Under the pieces are notes generated by a model that was given only the letters and a program-made list of their open reading frames with translations, did no database searches and was not told where the DNA came from. Both the position numbers and the translations under genes were made by a program. 64,000 nt of DNA from Citrifermentans bemidjiense Bem. GTDB lineage: Bacteria > Desulfobacterota > Desulfuromonadia > Geobacterales > Geobacteraceae. Shown here one piece after another: positions 57,386 through 64,000 of this stretch (position 1 is its first letter; each line of letters starts with the position of its first letter). The stretch covers positions 2,789,501 to 2,853,500 of the forward strand of contig NC_011146.1 of the NCBI RefSeq assembly GCF_000020725.1, read 5' to 3'.

Positions 57386-58522
57386 CTACCAGGCAGTAAC
57401 CTCCGGCACCACCCCGTCAACTCCCGCGGCAACCCCTTCCAGAAAGCTGTCGTAAACAGGCGCCAGCTTTTCCCAGTCGTAGCGTTCCACGAAACCGTCC
57501 AGCGCCGCACCGTCTTCCCGGTCAAGTATCAGCGTTCTCAGCCTGTCCACGAATGCTTCCTCTTCGCGGTAGAGCACCTTTTCCCGCGCCTCGACAGGCA
57601 CATGCTCCGGGTAGGCGAGCCGGTCCGGGAAAAGGGGGCGGCAGCCGCAGTAAAGCGCCTGCACCGCGCTGGCACCGAAGAACTCCTGCCGCGAGGTGAC
57701 CGGCAGGATGTCGGCCCTCCAAAGCCAGGCGGCGTAATCGGAGAAACGTTCCAGGAATCCCCACTGCGCCACGCGGCAGCCTAGCCGTTCGCGCGCCTGC
57801 CGGAACACCCCGGGGGCGCGTCCGAAGGACTCCCCCACCACCGCCACCTCGAACTCGACCCCCTCGTCCGCCAGTTGGTAAAGCGCCTCGAAAAACGGTT
57901 CCGGCGCCTTGTCGAACTCCCAGCGATGGTTCCAAAGTAACAACGGCGCCCGGGCACCCTCGCCCGCCTGCGGGCGGTGCCGGTCCAGCTTGTGCAGGTC
58001 GAGCCCCAACGGGAGCACCCGGCTCTTTTCCCCGATGCGCGCAGCAGAATCTGCGTCTACCGCGTCGGGGAACCCCTTCAGAAACGCGGGGAGCGCCCCC
58101 AGGAAAGAGTCTCGATGGTAGCGGGAGTTGAAGAGGACCGCATCGGCCGCCAGAGCGCTCGCGTAGTTGATGAAGGCGTAGTGCAGATCCCTTTGCAGGG
58201 CCGGGTCCTGGTCGGAGGGGGACCAGGGATAGGTGAGCTGGTTCTCGTGGAAGTAGAGCGCGGTGCGAATGCCGTGGCTCTGGTTGCGGGTGAGCGCCAG
58301 GAAGGTGGTGAGGTCGAGCATGTCGGTGGCAAGGATCAGGTCCGGCCGCGGCAGCTCCAAAAAGCGGGAGGCAAGGGTCACTGCGCCGCCGTGCATGCGC
58401 CACTTCCAGTTGCGGCCGGGGAGCGTCAGGAGCTCGACCTCGTGGCTGCTGTGCGCCGCGTATTCCCTCGCCCAGGCGGCATGGGAACCGGTGAAGTAGG
58501 GCTCGACCAGGGTGATGCGCAT
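57386..58522 (-). CDS. Glycosyltransferase resembling tRNA-queuosine mannosyltransferase (GTDC1/QTMAN, former DUF3524)
   Basis: A 378-residue GT4-type enzyme. Its N-terminal domain (about 1-170) has LPGRNWKWRMHGG, ALYFHENQLTYPW and VLFNSRYHRDSF; the C-terminal nucleotide-sugar domain has NHRWEFDKAPEPFF, GESFGRAPGVF and EFFGASAVQALYCGCRPLFP. From memory these segments align with the human GTDC1 segments LPAKKWHWRA, ILYFHENQLIYP, PHRWEHDKDPESFF and EFFGVAMLEAVYCGCYPL. GTDC1 mannosylates queuosine in tRNA-Asp, and queA and tgt are in this window. AGAGGAG precedes the ATG. A tRNA substrate is inferred, not shown. Confidence 0.82.
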   Translation of the reverse strand: MRITLVEPYFTGSHAAWAREYAAHSSHEVELLTLPGRNWKWRMHGGAVTLASRFLELPRPDLILATDMLDLTTFLALTRNQSHGIRTALYFHENQLTYPWSPSDQDPALQRDLHYAFINYASALAADAVLFNSRYHRDSFLGALPAFLKGFPDAVDADSAARIGEKSRVLPLGLDLHKLDRHRPQAGEGARAPLLLWNHRWEFDKAPEPFFEALYQLADEGVEFEVAVVGESFGRAPGVFRQARERLGCRVAQWGFLERFSDYAAWLWRADILPVTSRQEFFGASAVQALYCGCRPLFPDRLAYPEHVPVEAREKVLYREEEAFVDRLRTLILDREDGAALDGFVERYDWEKLAPVYDSFLEGVAAGVDGVVPEVTAW

Positions 58523-58540
58523 GCTGCAGCTCCTCTAAAC

Positions 58541-58571
58541 CAATTGACAATTGACGATTGACAATTGACGA
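58541..58571. repeat. Heptamer array (CAATTGA)n
   Basis: Four tandem 7-bp units (58541-58568), the third being CGATTGA, plus a partial unit. Read in reverse complement it is TCAATTG with one TCAATCG, the same unit and variant as the array at 5385-5419. It lies between rodA and the glycosyltransferase gene. Confidence 0.75.
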
Positions 58572-58596
58572 CGAAATCCCCGAGCCTCCAGGGGGC

Positions 58597-59697
58597 TTAG
58601 AACATGAAGCGCCGCATGCTGATGTTCAAAAGTATCCCGACGCCGACCATGGAGGTGACCATGGAGGTGCCGCCGTAGGAGAAAAAGGGGAGCGGGACAC
58701 CGACCACGGGGAGCAGGCCGATCACCATCCCCATGTTGATGACGATATGCCAAAAGAGCATCGCGGAGACGCCGACGGCCAGAAGGGAACCGAAACGGTC
58801 GTTGCAGCGTTTGGCGATGGAGAGCCCCCAAAGGATGAGGAAGAGGTAGAGGGTCAACATCAACAGGCAGCCGGCAAACCCCCACTCCTCGGCGAAGACG
58901 GAGAAGGCGAAGTCGGTATGCTGCTCGGGGAGAAAGCGGAGCTGGGACTGGGTCCCCTGCATGAACCCTTTGCCGAAGGTGGCCCCGGAGCCTACGGCGA
59001 TCTTGCTCTGGATGATGTGGTAGCCGCTCCCCAAAGGGTCGAGGTCGGGGTTCAGGAAGTTGTAGATCCTATTCTTCTGGTAGTCGTGCAGCCCGAAGGT
59101 CCAGGCGCCGTAGACGATGGGAAGTGCGGCGGCGAAGAGGGAGGCGAGCGCGGACCAGCGCACCCCTACGAAAAGGAGCATGGTCCCGCCGATCAGGCTC
59201 ACCAGCACCGCGGTCCCGAGGTCGGGCTGCTTCATGATGAGCAAGGCCGGCGCCCCGAGGATGAGCAGCGGGTAGACCAGGTCCTTGAGGGTGAGCCCCT
59301 TGAAGATCGGGTAGCGGCTGAAGAACCTGGCGAAGGTCATGATGATGACGATCTTCATAGGCTCGGAGGGCTGCATGTTGAAGAAGCCGAGGTGGATCCA
59401 GCGGGTCGCCCCCATGCTGGTCTTGCCAGCCACGAGCACCAGCACCAGAAGGACCAGGACGCCGCCGTAGAGCCAGTAGGCGAAGTCCTCCAGCATATGG
59501 TAGTCGAGGCTGCAGACCGTGAGGCAGAGGATGAGACCCGCGAAGATCCAGTAGAGCTGCTTCAGGTAGTAGGGGGTGCCTATGTCCCGGTACGAGGACG
59601 AGGCGCTGTATATGTTGACGACCCCGAAGGCCGTGATGAGCAGCACCACCCCCAAGAGGGTCCAGTCGAAGTTGGTGAATAGCCGTCGATCGAACAT
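58597..59697 (-). CDS. rodA: Rod-shape-determining SEDS glycosyltransferase RodA
   Basis: A 366-residue peptidoglycan polymerase of the elongation machinery with about ten transmembrane helices. Conserved segments are GATRWIHLGFFNMQPSEPMKI (about 110), KQPDLGTA (about 158) and the C-terminal GVPLPFFSYGGTSM. AAAGGA precedes the ATG. It follows mrdA by 38 bases and is the last gene of the mre group. Confidence 0.95.
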   Translation of the reverse strand: MFDRRLFTNFDWTLLGVVLLITAFGVVNIYSASSSYRDIGTPYYLKQLYWIFAGLILCLTVCSLDYHMLEDFAYWLYGGVLVLLVLVLVAGKTSMGATRWIHLGFFNMQPSEPMKIVIIMTFARFFSRYPIFKGLTLKDLVYPLLILGAPALLIMKQPDLGTAVLVSLIGGTMLLFVGVRWSALASLFAAALPIVYGAWTFGLHDYQKNRIYNFLNPDLDPLGSGYHIIQSKIAVGSGATFGKGFMQGTQSQLRFLPEQHTDFAFSVFAEEWGFAGCLLMLTLYLFLILWGLSIAKRCNDRFGSLLAVGVSAMLFWHIVINMGMVIGLLPVVGVPLPFFSYGGTSMVTSMVGVGILLNISMRRFMF

Positions 59698-59735
59698 CTG
59701 CGTTCCTTTACCCTGGTCCGATGGTGAAATCGGAG

Positions 59736-61673
59736 CTATCTGTCGGTGTTGCCGGACCTGTTCTCGGTTGCCGGAGTAGCCGGGGGAGCCTGGGGCGCGG
59801 CTTGCCTGTCGGGTTCGGCCACAGCTTCCCCCTCTTGCTGCGGCTGGACTTTCGGGACCGGCTTCTTGATGACGCCTTTCCCCTCGAAGTAGGCGCGCAG
59901 GACCTTGGCGGTCACCGGCGCCGCCGCGCTGCCGCCGTGCTCGCCGTGTTCCACCACGACGGCGACGGCGATCTCGGGCTTTTCATAGGGGGCGAACGCC
60001 ACGAAGAGCGCGTGGTCCCGGTACTTGTAGGCCATCCCCGCCTTGCTGTCGCGAACCACCTGGGAGGAACCGGTTTTCCCTGCGACCTTCACCTCCCAGA
60101 GCCTCGCCATGCCGCCGGTGCCGCGCGGCTCGTTGACCACGGCGAAGAGCCCTTCCTTCACCAGGCGATAGGTCTCGGGCTTCAACCCGGTCGTCCCCGC
60201 TAATTGGGGCGTGAACTCCTTGAGCACCTTGCCGTCCGCGTCGACCACCCGCTTCACCAACTGGGGGCGGTAGATTTTTCCTTCGTTGGCCACCGTGGCG
60301 ATCATGGAGGCGAGCTGGACCGGGGTGGTGAGCACGTACCCCTGCCCGATCCCGACCGGAAGGGTCTCGCCGGCAAACCATTTCTTGCCGAAGCGCTTCA
60401 GCTTCCACTGTTCGGTGGGGATGATCCCCCCCTTCTCGTTCTCAAGGCCGATCCCCATCGGCGCTCCCAGGCCGAAGCGCTTGGCGTAGGCCGCGATGCG
60501 GTTCACCCCCAGACGCTCGGCAAGCTTGTAGTAGAAAACGTCGCAGGATTCCCGCAGCGAGCGCCTAAGGTTCACCGTGCCGTGCCCCTTGTGCTCCCAG
60601 CACCTGAAGGTGGCGTTGCCGAACTTGTAGGAGCCGTTGCACTCGACCGTGGTGTTCTCGTTGATCAGCCCCTCTTCCAGTCCGGCGATGGCGGTGATGA
60701 TCTTGAAGGTGGAACCTGGGGGGTACATCCCCTTGAGCGCCTTGTTTTCCAAGGGGTGCCGCTCGTCTTCGAGATACTGCTTCCAGGTGTCGGGGGGCAT
60801 CCGCCCGGTGAAGAGCGCCGGGTCGTAGTCCGGGTTGGAGCTGAAGGCGAGGATCTCGCCGGTATTCACGTCCATGGCCACGACGGCCCCGGCCATGTCC
60901 CCCATGGCCTGCTCGGCGGCCTTCTGCAGGTTCAGGTCCACGGTGAGCATCACGGTGTTGCCGACGCTGGAGCCGGTCTCGGCCACGGTGCGCAGGAAGC
61001 GGCCGCGGGCGTCGACCTCGATCTGGCGCCCGCCGTCGGTACCGTGCAGGTAAGACTCCCAGGCCCTCTCGATGCCGCTTTTGCCTATGTAGTCCCCGGC
61101 GTTGTATTCCTGGTACTTTTCCGAGTTGAGCTCTTCCTCGTTGACCTCGCCCAGGTACCCCAGAAGGTGCGAGGCGAGCGTGCCGTTGGCGTAGGCGCGG
61201 ATCGGCTTCATCTCGATGTTCACCCCGGACAGGGAGAGCCGGTTCTCCTCAAGGAACTCCATCTGGTCCCGGGTGATGCCGGAGGCGACCACCAGCGGGT
61301 AGTACTTGGCCCTCCCCTGCCCCTTGTTCCACTTGGTCTCGATCTCGTTGCGGTCCAGGTTCAGGTAGCGCGCCAGGTTGTCTATCAACTGCTCCTTGTC
61401 CTTGACGTCCTGAGGTATGACGGCAACCGAGAAGGAGGGGGTGTTGGTGACCAGCACCTTGCCGTTTCTGTCGAGTATGGCGCCGCGCGGTGCGGCGACC
61501 GGGACGAAACGCAGGCGGTTGTTCTCGGACTGGTTCATCAGGTCGTCGGCATTGACCACCTGCAGGTACCAGAGCCTGGACAATAGCAGGAAAAAAATGG
61601 CGAAGGCGCCTAAGGAGAGGCCGATGATGCGGCGGCCGCCCCCGTCGTCGTCGGGAAGTATGTTGTGCTTCAT
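59736..61673 (-). CDS. mrdA: Penicillin-binding protein 2 (elongation transpeptidase)
   Basis: A 645-residue class B PBP that cross-links peptidoglycan with RodA. A membrane anchor (about 15-35) is followed by the dimerisation domain and the transpeptidase domain with STFK (in YPPGSTFKIITA, about 320), SCD (RESCDVFYY, about 374) and KTG (AGKTGSSQV, about 540). The C-terminus is a Pro/Ala/Glu-rich tail of about 50 residues. Its ATG overlaps the mreD stop (ATGA). Confidence 0.95.
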   Translation of the reverse strand: MKHNILPDDDGGGRRIIGLSLGAFAIFFLLLSRLWYLQVVNADDLMNQSENNRLRFVPVAAPRGAILDRNGKVLVTNTPSFSVAVIPQDVKDKEQLIDNLARYLNLDRNEIETKWNKGQGRAKYYPLVVASGITRDQMEFLEENRLSLSGVNIEMKPIRAYANGTLASHLLGYLGEVNEEELNSEKYQEYNAGDYIGKSGIERAWESYLHGTDGGRQIEVDARGRFLRTVAETGSSVGNTVMLTVDLNLQKAAEQAMGDMAGAVVAMDVNTGEILAFSSNPDYDPALFTGRMPPDTWKQYLEDERHPLENKALKGMYPPGSTFKIITAIAGLEEGLINENTTVECNGSYKFGNATFRCWEHKGHGTVNLRRSLRESCDVFYYKLAERLGVNRIAAYAKRFGLGAPMGIGLENEKGGIIPTEQWKLKRFGKKWFAGETLPVGIGQGYVLTTPVQLASMIATVANEGKIYRPQLVKRVVDADGKVLKEFTPQLAGTTGLKPETYRLVKEGLFAVVNEPRGTGGMARLWEVKVAGKTGSSQVVRDSKAGMAYKYRDHALFVAFAPYEKPEIAVAVVVEHGEHGGSAAAPVTAKVLRAYFEGKGVIKKPVPKVQPQQEGEAVAEPDRQAAPQAPPATPATENRSGNTDR

Positions 61674-62152
61674 CTAGCCTCCTCCACCGGAAGCCTCACG
61701 CCGAAAAAAAGCGAAGCTATCAGCGCGTTTACCAGCGCCTGGGGTATCAGGGCCGGCAGCAGCGAGGCGTAAACCCCTTGTGACACGGAAAAAACGGCAA
61801 GCATGAGCAGGTTCAAGGCGGCGCTGAACACGGTGGCCAGAAGGACCACCAGCACGAACAACAACCGGTTGTCGGTATAGAGCCGGTCGGCCAGCTCGGA
61901 CAACAGCAGGTAAATGCAGAGATAGGAGAAGGCGTGCAGCCCGAGGTACATGCCGGAAAAGCTGTCCTGGAGCAGTCCCAGAGCGAAAGCGGCCAGCCCG
62001 GCCAAGCGGTGCGGCGCCTTAAGTCCCAGGTAGACCACGAGGATGATGAGCAGGTTGGGCTGGAAGGGATCCAGCAGGTACCTGGGGAGAAGCGTCATCT
62101 GGAGCAGGCAGGCGGCGAGAACGATTCCCGTTATTTTCAGATAAGCAATCAA
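61670..62152 (-). CDS. mreD: Rod-shape-determining protein MreD
   Basis: A 160-residue inner-membrane protein with five to six helices, typical of MreD (LLPRYLLDPFQPNLLIILVVYLGL; GLLQDSFSGMYLGLHAFSYL). It is part of the MreBCD-RodA-PBP2 elongasome. The start appears to be TTG with a weak site, 25 bases after mreC. Confidence 0.9.
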   Translation of the reverse strand: MIAYLKITGIVLAACLLQMTLLPRYLLDPFQPNLLIILVVYLGLKAPHRLAGLAAFALGLLQDSFSGMYLGLHAFSYLCIYLLLSELADRLYTDNRLLFVLVVLLATVFSAALNLLMLAVFSVSQGVYASLLPALIPQALVNALIASLFFGVRLPVEEAR

Positions 62153-62177
62153 AGCTGTGACTCGCTTGTGATGGACA

Positions 62178-63002
62178 CTATTGTTGTTGCTGCCGGACCA
62201 GCACCAGCATCTCCTCTAGCTTGCCGATGTTGACCGTGGGACGGACCTCAATGGTCTGGAAGACGCCGTACTCCCCTTTTTTCACCATGGTCACCTCCCC
62301 GATGGGAAGCCCCTTGGGAAAGACGCCGCCGATGCCGGAGCTGATCACGCTGTCGCCGACCTTCACGTCCTCGTCCTTGACCGTGAACTCCAGCGAGCAG
62401 CGCCCGCCACCGGCGCCGCGCACCACCCCGCGGGCCCGGGAGCGCTGCACGATGGCGGCGATGGCGCTGGCATGGTCGGTTAAAAGCAGCACCCGGGAGC
62501 TTTGCGGAGCCACCTTGATCACCCTCCCTACCACGCCGCCGACCGCAACCACCGGCATACCCTCAACCAGTCCGTCGTTGCTGCCGCGGTCGACCACCAG
62601 CGTCTTGAACCAGGCGGAGCTGTCCTCCCCGATCACCGAGACGGCGATGGAGGGGATGGCGACGCTCCCTTTCAGTTCGAGCAGGGCCTTGAGCCTCTGG
62701 TTTTCCACGACCGCCTCGTGGTTGGCGACGATCCGCTCGTTCAGGCGCTTTACGCTTCTTCTGAGTTCGATGTTCTCGCGCCTGACCTCGATGAGATCGA
62801 CGTAGTTGTTCCAGACATCCCCAACGGAGCCGCTGAGGAAGGCGGCTGAGCCCGCAATCGGAGCGGTGAGCGTCATCACGGCGCGCTCCACGGGGTTCGC
62901 ATGCTCCTTGTTCCTGAGGTTAAGCGCATAGGTGAGGAAGGCCACCAGAAGGACACCGGCGGTCAGCAGTAAGCGCTTATAGCGGATTAGAAAGTTTTTC
63001 AT
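62178..63002 (-). CDS. mreC: Rod-shape-determining protein MreC
   Basis: A 274-residue bitopic protein with one N-terminal helix (about 8-27), a coiled coil (about 60-105) and two beta-barrel-like domains in the periplasm (VIGEDSSAWFKTLVVDRGSNDGL, ISSGIGGVFPKGLPIGEV). The ATG at 63002 has GAGG upstream. The gene upstream is rfbC, not mreB, so mreB must be elsewhere or further out. Confidence 0.93.
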   Translation of the reverse strand: MKNFLIRYKRLLLTAGVLLVAFLTYALNLRNKEHANPVERAVMTLTAPIAGSAAFLSGSVGDVWNNYVDLIEVRRENIELRRSVKRLNERIVANHEAVVENQRLKALLELKGSVAIPSIAVSVIGEDSSAWFKTLVVDRGSNDGLVEGMPVVAVGGVVGRVIKVAPQSSRVLLLTDHASAIAAIVQRSRARGVVRGAGGGRCSLEFTVKDEDVKVGDSVISSGIGGVFPKGLPIGEVTMVKKGEYGVFQTIEVRPTVNIGKLEEMLVLVRQQQQ

Positions 63003-63075
63003 CGGCCTCAAAATGGTTTAGGGGGCACTGCGGCCCCCTATCTGTGCGATCAAAAAACAACGGGCAGCGACACCG

Positions 63076-63564
63076 CTAGTCGATCTGGTAAGGCGAGCCG
63101 GCCGCTTCTTCGTGCCGGATCTCGTCCACCGGCTCGCGCTTTCCCTCTCCGGCATAGAGCCGGTTCGGCGCGTTGAAGACGATGCCGTTCTCCGTCCCTA
63201 CGTTGCGGTAGGCATGAACCACTCCGGGCGGAACTATCATGGCCAGCGGAGCGTCGAGGCCGGCGTAGACCACCTGCCTGACTCCGCGGCTCGGGGAGTC
63301 GGGGCGCGTGTCCCAAAGGTAGACCTTGAAGTTTGAAGGACCCATGAAGCAGAAGTAGTCGGTCTGGTCGACGTGCTCGTGGGGCCCGCGGGTCACCCCC
63401 GGCTGGGTCATCGAGACATAGGTCATGGCGGGAAGCACCGACTGCTCCAGCTCGTCGCTGCGGAAAAGCTCGCAAAGCCACCCCCGCTCGTCCAGGAACT
63501 TCCCCAGCGGCTTAAGCACCACGTCGTGGATACGCCCCTTGGTGAAACTGGTTATCCCGCTCAT
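63076..63564 (-). CDS. rfbC: dTDP-4-dehydrorhamnose 3,5-epimerase family protein
   Basis: About 162 residues of a cupin-fold epimerase of dTDP-rhamnose synthesis. The RmlC-type core has RGPHEHVDQTDYFCFMG, where the His residue may be catalytic, and IVPPGVVHAYRNVG. The sequence is shorter and somewhat diverged from canonical RmlC (about 180 residues), so a related sugar epimerase cannot be excluded. The ATG at 63564 overlaps the rfbA stop (ATGA), and GGAGG precedes it. Confidence 0.8.
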   Translation of the reverse strand: MSGITSFTKGRIHDVVLKPLGKFLDERGWLCELFRSDELEQSVLPAMTYVSMTQPGVTRGPHEHVDQTDYFCFMGPSNFKVYLWDTRPDSPSRGVRQVVYAGLDAPLAMIVPPGVVHAYRNVGTENGIVFNAPNRLYAGEGKREPVDEIRHEEAAGSPYQID

Positions 63565-64000
63565 GCTCCCATCCCTCCCCCGCAAAGCGTAGTCTCGTTG
63601 TAAACCCGCACCAGATAGTCCCGATACGAGGAGTTGGGGGTGGCATCGATGACCTTGGCCATCGCCGCGCAGTCAAGGTACCCCATCCGGAGCGCTATCT
63701 CCTCCAGGCAAGCGATCTTCAGTCCCTGCCGCGCCTCCAGGGTTCCTATGAAGTGGGACGCCTCGAGAAGGCTTTGGTGGGTTCCGGTGTCGAGCCAGGC
63801 GATGCCGCGCCCGAGCCTTTGCACCGAAAGTTCGCCGCGCCTTAAGTACTCCAGGTTCACATCCGTGATTTCCAGCTCGCCCCGCGGCGAGGGCTCCAAC
63901 TCCTTGGCGATCTGCACAACCTTGCCGTCGTAGAGGTACAGCCCTGGGACCGCGTAGTTCGACTTGGGATGGGCCGGCTTCTCTTCGATGCTGAGCGCCC
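63561..64000 (-). CDS. rfbA: Glucose-1-phosphate thymidylyltransferase, C-terminal part (cut by window edge)
   Basis: The C-terminal 145 or so residues of RmlA, which makes dTDP-glucose. Reading on from the right edge gives LSIEEKPAHPKSNYAVPGLYLYD, then SPRGELEITDVNLEYLRRG, GIAWLDTGTHQSLLEAS and the C-terminal helices with CLEEIALRMGYLD. The N-terminal nucleotide-binding half lies outside the window. It is coupled to rfbC by a 4-base overlap. Confidence 0.93.
   Translation of the reverse strand, partial: ALSIEEKPAHPKSNYAVPGLYLYDGKVVQIAKELEPSPRGELEITDVNLEYLRRGELSVQRLGRGIAWLDTGTHQSLLEASHFIGTLEARQGLKIACLEEIALRMGYLDCAAMAKVIDATPNSSYRDYLVRVYNETTLCGGGMGA

Overview
The window reads as chromosomal DNA of a Geobacter-like bacterium (Desulfuromonadota, probably the Geobacter/Citrifermentans/Geomonas group). 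The basis is high GC, a periplasmic 12-heme c-type cytochrome, a sensor with a CXXCH haem motif fused to an HD-GYP output, a sigma-54 activator beside putA, many hybrid kinases, and a PutA of 1004 residues without a DNA-binding domain. No rRNA, tRNA, CRISPR array, prophage or transposase gene was seen. Nearly all of the window is core chromosome; accessory material is limited to small intergenic repeats.

Layout. 1-9 kb (minus strand): small acidic Cys protein, fbp, putA, a sigma-54 enhancer-binding protein (EBP), and trpE. 9-20 kb: htpG (+), a 60-aa membrane protein, then a dipeptide epimerase/DUF819 pair lying between two related hybrid histidine kinases, and an MshEN-receiver protein. 20-26 kb (minus): lemA with two TPM-domain genes, a six-hairpin glycosidase, a metallophosphoesterase and a beta-lactamase-fold hydrolase. 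26-37 kb (minus): dodecahaem cytochrome, CDF transporter, frameshifted recJ, then the long run spoIID-queA-tgt-yajC-secD-secF-TPR. 37-41.7 kb (+): haem-type HD-GYP sensor, two oligopeptide-type ABC ATPases, ArsR regulator. 41.7-46.1 kb (minus): pmbA, GNAT, recN, nadK. 46.2-51.2 kb (+): glgP, rarA, pfkA. 51.2-57 kb (minus): VOC, TPR, HAD, HNH, rnhA, plsC, PAS kinase, amrS. 57-58.5 kb: a 52-aa zinc ribbon (+) and a queuosine-mannosyltransferase-like gene (minus). 58.6-64 kb (minus): rodA, mrdA, mreD, mreC, rfbC and the 3' part of rfbA.

How the parts fit. A self-contained proline-catabolism circuit is visible: a near-consensus -24/-12 promoter before putA, a PAS-AAA+-HTH activator with an intact GAFTGA loop just upstream, and the same palindrome (TTATGCA-N4-TGCATAA type) both far upstream of putA and just upstream of the activator gene. 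The queuosine genes queA and tgt share the window with a close look-alike of animal GTDC1/QTMAN, which suggests that queuosine in tRNA may be mannosylated in this bacterium. fbp, pfkA and glgP cover hexose and glycogen metabolism. The mre/mrd/rod genes, SpoIID, dipeptide epimerase and rfb genes cover envelope growth and recycling. c-di-GMP signalling is suggested by the haem HD-GYP protein and the MshEN-receiver protein.

Intergenic DNA is rich in small repeats: two 20-bp-arm hairpins with the core GGGGACAGGCTACTTT (REP-like), CCCCCTCCC-N5-GGGAGGGGG palindromes, a heptamer array (TCAATTG)n seen twice 53 kb apart, and a roughly 200-bp inverted repeat between trpE and htpG. recJ carries a one-base excess in a G7 tract that breaks its reading frame. 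Several genes appear to start with TTG.
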